From Pseudomonas frederiksbergensis (GTDB lineage: Bacteria; Pseudomonadota; Gammaproteobacteria; Pseudomonadales; Pseudomonadaceae): a stretch of 64,000 nt of DNA. Under the pieces are notes generated by a model that had not been told where the DNA came from, searched no databases, and saw nothing but the letters and a program-made list of their open reading frames with translations. The stretch covers positions 2,944,501 to 3,008,500 of the forward strand of contig NZ_CP018319.1 in assembly GCF_001952935.1 (NCBI RefSeq), in the 5' to 3' direction. The position numbers were made by a program, and so were the translations under genes. Below are positions 18,651 through 26,067 of this stretch, piece after piece (the stretch's first letter is position 1; the number at the start of each line of letters is the position of its first letter).

Positions 18651-18751
18651 CCATCGCGAGCAGGCTCGCTCCCACAAGGGATCTCCAGTGAACACAAAAT
18701 TCGTGCACACAACCGATCAACTGTGGGAGCGAGCCTGCTCGCGAAGAGGCC
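18651..18751. repeat. REP doublet between creD and the GST gene
   Basis: Inverted copies read TCGCGAGCAGGCTCGCTCCC and GGGAGCGAGCCTGCTCGCGA around a roughly 45-base spacer, between two convergent genes. A short open frame starting at 18556 runs into this repeat and is not taken as a gene. Confidence 0.92.
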
Positions 18752-18769
18752 CGAACAACCAGTGAAAAT

Positions 18770-19399
18770 CTAAACCTTGGGCATCGTCGCCAGCATCGAA
18801 GCCCGCTGACTGACTTCGAAGTACCAAGCAGCCAGCTTCGGATTCACCGTGCGCCATTCCAGATCCGGATGGCGCAAATCCAGGTAGCCCAACGCACAGG
18901 CGACACTGATCGCCGCCACGTCGAAGTGGCTGGTCAGCTCGGCAATCGCGTCCGCTTCCAGCAATGCCAGGCCGCGACGAATCTTCTCGCGCTGGCCGTC
19001 GAGCCACTCATCCCAGTGTTTTTCCGGGGCACGCAGGGCGACTTCATAACGAATCAGCACCGCAGCGTCCATGATCCCGTCGGCCAGGGAGGCCAGGGTC
19101 AGGCGCCGCCAGCGGGCCGAACCGTCGCGCGGTATCAGCGGGTTGCCGACGTGCTGATGGTCGAGGTAATCGAGGATCACCCGGCTGTCGTGGATGACGC
19201 TGCCATCGGCCAGGCGCAGGGCCGGGATTTTACCCAGCGGGTTGTCTTCGTTGAGCATCAGGTCCGGGCTGACCGGCGTGAGCACGCAGTCTTGCAGTGC
19301 CACGCGGTCCTGTTGACCGGTTTCGTGCAGCAGCACCATGACTTTGCGAACGAAGGGCGACAGGGGGTTATGGAACAGGGTCATGCTGTGGGCGGACAT
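18770..19399 (-). CDS. Glutathione S-transferase family protein
   Basis: The 209-residue protein has the N-terminal thioredoxin-like domain (MTLFHNPLSPFVRKVMVLLHE, GKIPALRLADGSVIHDSRVILDYLD) with the SPF start of the active-site loop and the conserved cis-Pro and Asp-Ser glutathione contacts. A helical C-terminal domain holds the N-capping box region VAAISVACALGYLDLR. Substrate cannot be predicted. The ATG at 19399 is used; an ATG five codons in is also possible. It is downstream of the iron-uptake genes on the same strand but separated by a REP doublet, so it is probably a separate unit. Confidence 0.85.
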   Translation of the reverse strand: MSAHSMTLFHNPLSPFVRKVMVLLHETGQQDRVALQDCVLTPVSPDLMLNEDNPLGKIPALRLADGSVIHDSRVILDYLDHQHVGNPLIPRDGSARWRRLTLASLADGIMDAAVLIRYEVALRAPEKHWDEWLDGQREKIRRGLALLEADAIAELTSHFDVAAISVACALGYLDLRHPDLEWRTVNPKLAAWYFEVSQRASMLATMPKV

Positions 19400-19480
19400 G
19401 GCAGTGTCTCGATATGGGTCAGTGCTGGGCAGCATAGCGCGTGGATCCGGGAGCTCAAGATCGAAGTCAATACTTACCCC

Positions 19481-19571
19481 CTGTGGGAGCGGGCTTGCTC
19501 GCGAAGGCGGTGTGTCAGACAGCTTCAATGTTGACTGACACGCCGCCTTCGCGAGCAAGCCCGCTCCCACA
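19481..19571. repeat. REP doublet
   Basis: Inverted copies of GTGGGAGCGGGCTTGCTCGC lie on either side of a 40-base spacer. The right copy abuts the stop codon of the 59-residue membrane protein gene. Confidence 0.92.
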
Positions 19572-19575
19572 GTTT

Positions 19576-19755
19576 TTAGCGGCGTTGCAGCAGGCCGCGC
19601 AGGGCGAGGATGGCGGGAATGCCCAGGCCTAGCCAGCTCAAGGCGTCCCACATGCCATCGCCCAGCAACGCGGAAAACAACCCCGCCGCGCTGAGCAGGG
19701 CGATCACCGTTGGGGTGGAGAACACCTTCCAGAAATTCGACTGCCGCGGCCTCAT
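19576..19755 (-). CDS. Small two-segment membrane protein linked to the PepSY gene
   Basis: The 59-residue protein MRPRQSNFWKVFSTPTVIA... has two hydrophobic segments (about 14-30 and 36-54) and a basic C-terminus LRGLLQRR. Its start codon overlaps the stop of the PepSY gene by four bases (ATGA), which argues strongly for translation and for this start. I do not recognise a named family. By context it may assist the PepSY membrane protein in handling iron-siderophore complexes, which is an inference. Confidence 0.75.
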   Translation of the reverse strand: MRPRQSNFWKVFSTPTVIALLSAAGLFSALLGDGMWDALSWLGLGIPAILALRGLLQRR

Positions 19756-20882
19756 GCTGCACTCTCCGCGTTCTCGAGCACCGGTTTCGCCGCCTTGCGC
19801 CGCACCACCCAAAGATAAACGCCGCTGCCGAGCACGACGATGGTCAGTCCATCCAACGTCGCCCAGAGGATTTTCATCGGCATGCCGCCGTAATCACCGA
19901 AGTGCAGCGGCTGGGACATGCCCATGGCGTCCATGTACCACGGGCGTTCGGCCACGGCGGTGACTTGCAGGGTGCTGGCGTCGATCAGCACCGGTGTCAG
20001 CAGGTGCGAGGTCAGGTGAGTGCTGCCTTTCATGAACACCGCGTAATGGTGTTCGCTGGAGAAGCGTGTGCCGGGAAAGGCAATGAAGTCCGGCTGCATG
20101 CCCGGTGCGACTTCCTTGGCGATGTCGAGCAAGCGGGTCGCAGGCGCCAGTTGGGTCAATGGCGGCGCGTCGCGATAGGGCGCGACCATCGCGCTCAAGC
20201 TGTCGTTGCGCCACGCGGCGATCAGCAAGTCGGCGCAAGCGCTGATGACGCCGGTGACGCCGACCACCAAGGCCCAGGTCAAGGTCACCACGCCGATCAA
20301 ATTGTGCAGATCGAGCCAGCGCAGGCGCGTGGATTTGTCCTGGCGCACGGTGGCGAATTTCAAGCGGCGCATGAACGGCAGGTACAGCACCGTCCCGGAA
20401 ACAACCGCCACCACGAACAGAATGCCCATGAACGCCAGCAGCAACTTGCCCGGCAGACCGGCGAACATGTCCACGTGCAGGCGCAACATGATCATCATGA
20501 AGCCGCCGTTGGCCGACGGCATCTCCAGCGCTTCGCCGGTGCGGGCGTCGAGCATGAAGGTGTGAGAAGAATTCGGCTCAGTGCCCGCGGTGGCCGCCAT
20601 GATCGTGATCGCGGCGTTGGGCTCGTCTTCGTCGAAGCCGAAATACTGCATCACTTCGCCGGGGCGATGTTTTTCAGCGGCCAGCACCAACTGCTGCAAA
20701 TTCAGATGCGGGGTGTCCGCCGGCATCGTCTTCAATTCAGCGGCATCGCCCAGCAAGTGGTCGATCTCGTGATGGAAGATCAATGGCAGGCCGGTCAATG
20801 CGAGCATCAGCAGGAACACGGTGCAGATGAGACTGGTCCAGGTGTGGACGAAGGACCAGCGGCGAATTGTTTTGCTTTTCAT
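19752..20882 (-). CDS. PepSY-associated transmembrane protein (FoxB-like siderophore reductase candidate)
   Basis: The 376-residue protein has four main membrane segments: about 12-32 (WTSLICTVFLLMLALTGLPLIFHH), 130-155, 185-210 and 345-365. Large periplasmic parts of PepSY_TM type lie between them. Histidines next to the membrane segments (HHEIDH, LHVDMF, DLHNLIG) could bind haem. In P. aeruginosa a PepSY protein beside the ferrioxamine receptor (FoxB) is an inner-membrane siderophore reductase, and the same role is likely here. The start MKSKTIRRWSF is preceded by GAAGG, so the 21-codon upstream extension is not used. It lies 72 bases after the TonB receptor gene. Confidence 0.82.
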   Translation of the reverse strand: MKSKTIRRWSFVHTWTSLICTVFLLMLALTGLPLIFHHEIDHLLGDAAELKTMPADTPHLNLQQLVLAAEKHRPGEVMQYFGFDEDEPNAAITIMAATAGTEPNSSHTFMLDARTGEALEMPSANGGFMMIMLRLHVDMFAGLPGKLLLAFMGILFVVAVVSGTVLYLPFMRRLKFATVRQDKSTRLRWLDLHNLIGVVTLTWALVVGVTGVISACADLLIAAWRNDSLSAMVAPYRDAPPLTQLAPATRLLDIAKEVAPGMQPDFIAFPGTRFSSEHHYAVFMKGSTHLTSHLLTPVLIDASTLQVTAVAERPWYMDAMGMSQPLHFGDYGGMPMKILWATLDGLTIVVLGSGVYLWVVRRKAAKPVLENAESAA

Positions 20883-20954
20883 TTCATAGCCTTCAGAAAT
20901 ACCAAAGCCGTCTTCGAGGGACGGCTTGGATATCAGGTGTGTCAAATCAAGGCG

Positions 20955-23390
20955 TTACCACTTGTAGCCGACGCTGGCCATTACGTTGCGACGGTCGCCG
21001 TAGTAGCAGTAAAAACCGTCGCAGGTCGAAATGTATTCTTTGTCGAATACGTTGTTGGCATTGACGCTGAGACTCACACCCTTGAGCGTATTGTTCAGGC
21101 GGCCCAGGTCGTAATGGACTGCCGCGTCATAGACGGTGTAGGAACTGCTATGGCCGTCTGATGGATCGCGTACGAAGCCCATGCTGCCGATGGCGATATT
21201 GTCGGTTTCGCCGATATAGCGCACACCGAAGCCAATTCCAAAGCCATCCAGAACACCGGTATGCCACGTGTAATCAGCCCATGCAGAAGCCTGGTTTTCC
21301 GGGGTCAGTGGGAGTGGGCGGTTTTTATCCAGAGGGTCGGTGACTTTAGTCATCTTGCTGTTGGCGTAGGTGTACGCGGCCGTCAATTTCAAGTTCTCGT
21401 TGACGTTTCCGGTAGCTTCCAACTCGAACCCGCGCACGTTGGCCTCACCCAGAGGGCGAGATACACCCAGGGTGTCACTGAGCACGATGTCCTTGCGGGT
21501 CAGGTCATAGGCCGCTGCGGTGAACAACATGTCGCTGCCCGGAGGCTGGTACTTGATACCGATCTCATATTGTTTGCCAGTGCCTGGACGGAACGCCTCG
21601 CCATTGGCGCCGCCGGCTTCCGCCTGGAAGGATTCGGCGTAGGAGATGTACGGTGTAAAGCCGGAATCGAACACATAGCTCAGCGCAGCGTTGCCGGTGA
21701 AGGCGGTGTCGTCGCGGGTGTCCTTTGCATCGTTCATGTTGTAGAAAGTCGTATCGGTGTGCAGCCAGTCCTGACGGCCGCCCAACGTCAGGCGCCAGCT
21801 ATCCAGGGCCATCTGGTCCTGGAAGTACAGACCTGTGTCATGGGTCTTCTGGTTGTAATCATTGAACGCGGTGTAGCTGACGTTGCTGAAGTCCTGGCCG
21901 TAGATCGGGGTGATGATGTTGCTGGGCGGCGCGCTGCCATACAGCCATTTGTAATTGGTGTTGACGCGCTGGTGGTCCAGGCCCAGCAACACGGTGTGCC
22001 TGATCGAGCCCGTATCGAAGTCCGCCTGGAAATTGTTATCCACGGCGAACTGGCTGATGTCTTCGTTGACGATGTTGGCACCTCGGGCGAGGGTACCGTC
22101 GTCACTCACCGAACCATAAAAACCGCCTGCGGTAATGCCTTGGAAGGACAGGTCGCTCTTGGTGTAGCGCAGGTTCTGACGGAACTGCCAGACATCGTTC
22201 ATCCGGTGCTCAAAAGCATATCCCAACGCGTAATAGGTCTTGTCGTAGAACTCCCACTCCGGATCACCGAGATTCTTGTGGTACTTCACTTCGCCAGCAG
22301 GCGTTGAAAGCTTGGTGCCTTGTAAAGGAAGGAACTGGCTGGTGATGCCTGTGTCGTCACGGTTGAACTGGCTCAGGAACGTCAGCTTGGTATCGGGATC
22401 GATGTTCCATGTCAGGCTGGGAGCGATGTTGTAACGCTTGTCATCGTTGTGCTCGATGGCTGTATTGCTGTCTCGCACCACGCCGCTGACACGGTAAAGA
22501 AAGCGTCCTTCGTCATCGATGGGGCCGGTGCTGTCGAAGCTGATCTGCTTGCGCTGATAGCTGCCGATCTGCAATTGCACTTCGTTGCTGGCAATGTCTT
22601 CGGGGCGGCGGCTGACCATATCGATCAAGCCACCAGGAGGCGTCTGGCCATAGACCGACGATGCCGGGCCACGCAACAATGCCACACGCTCCAGATCCCA
22701 GGTTTCCATCTTCGGCATGGCATAGGTGCCCTTGGGCAGGGGCAGTCCATCAAGGAATTGGGTGGGCTCAAATCCACGAACCTTCAACCACTCGGCGCGG
22801 CTATCGCTGCCGTAGCTGCTGGCTACGACGCCGGGCATGTAACGGACTGCGTCATCCAGGTTTTGCACGGCGCGGTCTTGCATCTGTTCACGGGTGGCAA
22901 CAGAAATTGACCGCGGTGCCTCCGCCAGCGCCGTATCGGTTTTAGTCCCTGCTGCCGTACGTTTTGCGAGGTAGCCTTGTACTGGACCCCAAGCGCTCTC
23001 GGTGTTTTCCGCGCCGATCACGCTGGTCGCCGGCAGGGCCATCACACCCTCGGGCACGGCCACCAGGCTGAAGGTGCCAGTGCTGCTTTGTTCCAGTTGC
23101 AGACCGGTGCCGCGCAAGGCTTCGCGCAGGGCGTTGGCTGCGTCGAACTGGCCTTTGACCGGCGCCGAGGTCTTGCCTGCCGCCAGCGATGGATTCAACG
23201 ACAGCGCCAGGCCGGCCTGGCTGGCTATCTGGTTCAGGGTGCTGGCCAATGGCGCGGCCGACAGGTTGTAGGCGCGAACGCTGGACACCTGTTCAGCGGC
23301 CATCAGCTGACTACTGGCCAAAGGGGCACAAAGGGCAATGGCAATCGCCAGCAAACTGGGGCGCAACACGGTGTCGAGCGAACGGGACAT
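20955..23390 (-). CDS. fiuA: TonB-dependent hydroxamate siderophore receptor with signalling domain (FiuA/FoxA type)
   Basis: The 811-residue outer-membrane protein has a signal peptide (residues 1-32). An N-terminal STN signalling domain at about 38-110 (YNLSAAPLASTLNQIASQAGL) talks to the FecR-type regulator. A plug follows, with SISVATREQMQDRAVQNLDDAVRYMPGV and RGPASSVYGQTPPGGLIDM, and then a beta-barrel ending in an aromatic residue (YKW). The end VNANNVFDKEYISTCDGFYC resembles FhuA-class receptors. The position next to a GST and an exonuclease gene resembles the ferrichrome (fiu) locus as I recall it, while the adjacent PepSY gene recalls ferrioxamine (fox) loci. The symbol is therefore tentative between these two. 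Confidence 0.82.
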   Translation of the reverse strand: MSRSLDTVLRPSLLAIAIALCAPLASSQLMAAEQVSSVRAYNLSAAPLASTLNQIASQAGLALSLNPSLAAGKTSAPVKGQFDAANALREALRGTGLQLEQSSTGTFSLVAVPEGVMALPATSVIGAENTESAWGPVQGYLAKRTAAGTKTDTALAEAPRSISVATREQMQDRAVQNLDDAVRYMPGVVASSYGSDSRAEWLKVRGFEPTQFLDGLPLPKGTYAMPKMETWDLERVALLRGPASSVYGQTPPGGLIDMVSRRPEDIASNEVQLQIGSYQRKQISFDSTGPIDDEGRFLYRVSGVVRDSNTAIEHNDDKRYNIAPSLTWNIDPDTKLTFLSQFNRDDTGITSQFLPLQGTKLSTPAGEVKYHKNLGDPEWEFYDKTYYALGYAFEHRMNDVWQFRQNLRYTKSDLSFQGITAGGFYGSVSDDGTLARGANIVNEDISQFAVDNNFQADFDTGSIRHTVLLGLDHQRVNTNYKWLYGSAPPSNIITPIYGQDFSNVSYTAFNDYNQKTHDTGLYFQDQMALDSWRLTLGGRQDWLHTDTTFYNMNDAKDTRDDTAFTGNAALSYVFDSGFTPYISYAESFQAEAGGANGEAFRPGTGKQYEIGIKYQPPGSDMLFTAAAYDLTRKDIVLSDTLGVSRPLGEANVRGFELEATGNVNENLKLTAAYTYANSKMTKVTDPLDKNRPLPLTPENQASAWADYTWHTGVLDGFGIGFGVRYIGETDNIAIGSMGFVRDPSDGHSSSYTVYDAAVHYDLGRLNNTLKGVSLSVNANNVFDKEYISTCDGFYCYYGDRRNVMASVGYKW

Positions 23391-23516
23391 ACAGCGGCTC
23401 CTGAATGGAAATATTTCTCAATTGCCTAGGTGCCGCACGAGAATTCAAAAGTGATAGGGCTGATTGAAAATAATTTCGATTCAGTAAACCAGTCGTTTTG
23501 ATGGAGCGAGGCAGGG

Positions 23517-23627
23517 GATCGTTCCCACGCTCTGCGTGGGAATGCCTCAATGGACGCTCTGCGTCCGCTTCGGCATGTGACGCGGAGCGTCACGGGCTGC
23601 ATTCCCACGCAGAGCGTGGGAGCGATC
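23517..23627. repeat. Long REP-like composite unit, copy 7
   Basis: This last copy of the long unit in the window lies between the receptor and regulator genes. Its terminal GATC overlaps the TGA stop of the FecR-type gene. No further copy is found in the remaining 40 kb. Confidence 0.92.
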
Positions 23628-24597
23628 ATTTAGCGTCAGTCTTCGCCGCGACCGTCACCCACCACGGCGTGTGCTGTTCGATCTGCACCGGCAGGGTCGG
23701 CAGCAGGGCGCTCAGGGCCAGATCGGTGTCGTGCAGCGGGAAGCTGCCGGTGATGCGCAGGTCGGCGATTTCTGGCGCAACGCCAAGATGCCCGCGTCGA
23801 TAACGACCGAGTTCATGGACCAGGTCTTCCAGCCGTGTGTTGTCCACCACCAGCATGCCGCGGGTCCAGGCATCGGCGCCGAGGTTGAGCGCGACGATCG
23901 GCCCGAGGCCATTGCTGCGCATCAGGACTTGCTGGCCTTCACGCAGAATCTGCTCTTCCGGGCTCGACTCGGGGTGAGCCGCCACCGCTGATTTCAGCAC
24001 GCTCAGGCGTGTACCTTGTTCTTCACGCTTGACCAGGAACCTTGTTCCCAGTGCGCGCATGCTGCCTTCGCGGGTTTCGACGATGAACGGCCGGGCATCG
24101 CCATGGCCGGTTTCGACGAGGATTTCCCCTTCCTGGAGGATGATCAGCCGTTGTTTTTCATCGAAGCGCACATCCACGGCACTGTGGGTGTTGAGGTTGA
24201 TCAGCGTGCCGTCGGTCAGGCGCAGGGTGCGTTGCTCACCCGTGGCGGTGCGCTGGTCGGCCAGCCAGTAGTCGATCGGCAGATAACGATCGCCGGCGAA
24301 CAACGCCAACCCGATCACCGCCACGATGCTGGCCACGCCGCTGCCGAGTTTGCGCACGCGCCGGCGAATGCTTTCGCGCGATTGCAGTAACGCGGTGCGT
24401 GCCGGGCCACTGGCGACGCTGAAGCGCTGGTCGAGCATGCCCAGTTGGCGCCAGGCCCGCGCATGTTCTTCGTGGGCGGCGTGCCATTTGGCGAACTCTT
24501 CGCGCTCCACCGGGTTGCCGGAGTCCAGGGACAACTGCCAGGCAATCGCGGCATCCAGCACCTGCGCCGAGACGGGTTTGGAGCTGACCGGACTCAT
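23626..24597 (-). CDS. fiuR: FecR-family anti-sigma/regulator of the siderophore receptor
   Basis: The 323-residue inner-membrane protein has an N-terminal cytoplasmic anti-sigma domain (AAIAWQLSLDSGNPVEREEFAKWHAA). A membrane segment follows at about 88-102, then a periplasmic FecR domain with QRTLRLTDGTLINLNTHSAVDV. ALGTRFLV at residues 182-189 contains the Gly-Thr pair (184-185) where FoxR-type regulators cleave themselves by an N-O acyl shift. The C-terminal domain resembles the STN-binding part. It overlaps the sigma factor gene by four bases. It should hold the ECF sigma factor until the loaded receptor signals. Confidence 0.88.
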   Translation of the reverse strand: MSPVSSKPVSAQVLDAAIAWQLSLDSGNPVEREEFAKWHAAHEEHARAWRQLGMLDQRFSVASGPARTALLQSRESIRRRVRKLGSGVASIVAVIGLALFAGDRYLPIDYWLADQRTATGEQRTLRLTDGTLINLNTHSAVDVRFDEKQRLIILQEGEILVETGHGDARPFIVETREGSMRALGTRFLVKREEQGTRLSVLKSAVAAHPESSPEEQILREGQQVLMRSNGLGPIVALNLGADAWTRGMLVVDNTRLEDLVHELGRYRRGHLGVAPEIADLRITGSFPLHDTDLALSALLPTLPVQIEQHTPWWVTVAAKTDAK

Positions 24598-25112
24598 ACC
24601 GGCTCACCGTACAGCGCGACGTAGCACTGACGAATGCCTTGGGCCAGATACTGACGAACCCGAGGCACTGACACGCCCAGGCGCTCGGCGATTTCGGCGT
24701 GTCCGAGGCCGTCGAGACGGTTATAGAGAAACGCTGCCCGGGCCTTGCTTGAGAGCTTGCCGAGCAGGCGGTCGATGGCCTTGAGGTCTTCGAGGATCAG
24801 CTGCTGTTCCTCCACCGACGGTTGTTCACCGGCGGGGATCAACATCAGTTCGGTGAGGTAGGCCTGTTCCAGCGCGGCGCGGCGGAAATAGTCGAACAGC
24901 AACCCCTTGGCAATCGCCACCAGAAACGCGCGCGGTTCGCGTGGCGCCTTCAGTTCTTCACGACCCAGCAAACGCACGAAAGTGTCCTGACTCAGGTCTT
25001 CGGCCCGTTGCGGACAGGCCACATTGCGTCGTAGCCAGGCCAACAGCCAACCGCGATGGTCGCGATACAACGCACCAACGAGCTCACTTTGAGGGCTTTG
25101 GACTGACGACAC
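24594..25112 (-). CDS. fiuI: ECF sigma factor, FecI/FiuI type
   Basis: The 172-residue protein has sigma region 2 (LSQDTFVRLLGRE, FLVAIAKGLLFDYFRRAALEQAYL) and region 4 (LSSKARAAFLYNRLDGLGHAEIAERLGVSVPRVRQYLAQGIRQCY), with no other domain, as in iron-starvation ECF factors. It starts with GTG; the Shine-Dalgarno site is weak, so the start is not certain. It forms a translationally coupled pair with the FecR-type gene and should drive the receptor gene. A weak Fur-like site lies upstream. Confidence 0.88.
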   Translation of the reverse strand: MSSVQSPQSELVGALYRDHRGWLLAWLRRNVACPQRAEDLSQDTFVRLLGREELKAPREPRAFLVAIAKGLLFDYFRRAALEQAYLTELMLIPAGEQPSVEEQQLILEDLKAIDRLLGKLSSKARAAFLYNRLDGLGHAEIAERLGVSVPRVRQYLAQGIRQCYVALYGEPV

Positions 25113-25143
25113 GCAGCATCACCGATTGGGAAGTGTTAAGTAA

Positions 25144-25158
25144 CGAGAATTGTTCGCG
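25144..25158. promoter_or_regulatory. Weak Fur-box-like sequence upstream of the ECF sigma gene
   Basis: CGAGAATTGTTCGCG, 32 bases before the sigma factor start, matches roughly nine positions of the 7-1-7 Fur consensus TGATAAT-N-ATTATCA. The position suits Fur control of an iron-starvation sigma gene, but the match alone is weak. Confidence 0.3.
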
Positions 25159-25243
25159 ATTGTGGCAGAGGCGGGGGAGGTAAGCAATTGGCGCTGGTCG
25201 GTTGGATTGAGTGGCGTGTATTCAATTGAACCGCGTCATCGTT

Positions 25244-25340
25244 CATCGCGGGCAAGCCACGCTCCCACAGGTTTTGAGTCGTTCGCGAAATGGGTGAACG
25301 ACACAGAACCTTGTGGGAGCGGGCTTGCTCGCGAAGGCGC
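25244..25340. repeat. REP doublet with diverged left arm
   Basis: The left copy, ATCGCGGGCAAGCCACGCTCCC, has a changed stem, while the right copy is the standard GTGGGAGCGGGCTTGCTCGC. It lies between the sigma factor promoter region and the exonuclease gene. Confidence 0.88.
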
Positions 25341-25359
25341 CGGACCAGGCGCCAGAGAT

Positions 25360-26067
25360 TTAGAAGGAAGGCACTCGCTGTCTGCGTTTCCACTGACTCA
25401 ACCGCTGCTGCAGATTCAACGGGCTATGGATCTGCAACTGCCGCGCCCGGCTGAACAGAATCAACGCCAGCTCAGCGGTGGCCAACGCATCGGCACTGGC
25501 ATTGTGGCGCTCGAACACTTCGAGTTTGAACCAGTCGATCCACTGATCCAGCCCGGCATCGCGAATGTGCGCCTGAGGGCAAAGCAGCGGCGCGATATCA
25601 GCCACATCCAGAAACGGATGCTGCAACTTGTAGCCCAGATGGTCTTTCAGCGCGCGCCCGAGCATGTGCTGATCGAACGGCGCATGAAACGCCAGCACCG
25701 GGCTGTCGCCGACGAACTCCATGAACTCGACCAGGGCCTGAGCCGGATCACTGCCCGCGGCAATCGCACTTGGCCCCAGGCCATGGATCAACACACTGGG
25801 CGCCAACTTCATGTCGGCGCATTGCAACGTGCGTTCGAACTGCTGGCTGAAGTCGATCGCGCCGTCCTCGATCACCACCGCGCCGATGGACAACACACGA
25901 TCCTTGTTCAGGTTCAACCCGGTGGTTTCCAGGTCGAGCACCACCCAGCGTTGTTCGCGCAGGCTGCATTCGCCCAGCTCTGCGGCCAGTGGCAAGCGTT
26001 GCAGGCGTTGTTGAAGGTCGCAGGGAAGGCTGGGACCTGCTGGACGCAGCCATGAAAACAGGCTCAT
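25360..26067 (-). CDS. DEDDh 3'-5' exonuclease, DnaQ-like
   Basis: The 235-residue protein carries the DEDDh nuclease set: VVLDLETTGLNLNKDRVLSIGAVVI (D, E), LAFHAPFDQHML (D) and ERHNASADALATAEL (H, D). It lacks the polymerase-binding tail of the replicative epsilon subunit and is more likely a stand-alone exonuclease. Its start codon overlaps the stop of the cNMP/CBS/DUF294 gene by four bases, so the two are made together. As I recall, this pair also occurs beside acetate genes (acs, actP) in other gamma-proteobacteria. Its substrate (DNA or small RNA) is not known. Confidence 0.88.
   Translation of the reverse strand: MSLFSWLRPAGPSLPCDLQQRLQRLPLAAELGECSLREQRWVVLDLETTGLNLNKDRVLSIGAVVIEDGAIDFSQQFERTLQCADMKLAPSVLIHGLGPSAIAAGSDPAQALVEFMEFVGDSPVLAFHAPFDQHMLGRALKDHLGYKLQHPFLDVADIAPLLCPQAHIRDAGLDQWIDWFKLEVFERHNASADALATAELALILFSRARQLQIHSPLNLQQRLSQWKRRQRVPSF

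Noticed and set aside
18556..18765. A short frame starting in the creD stop codon (ATGA)
   Set aside because: It continues through the REP doublet, so its second half is translated repeat. No ribosome site or similarity was seen.
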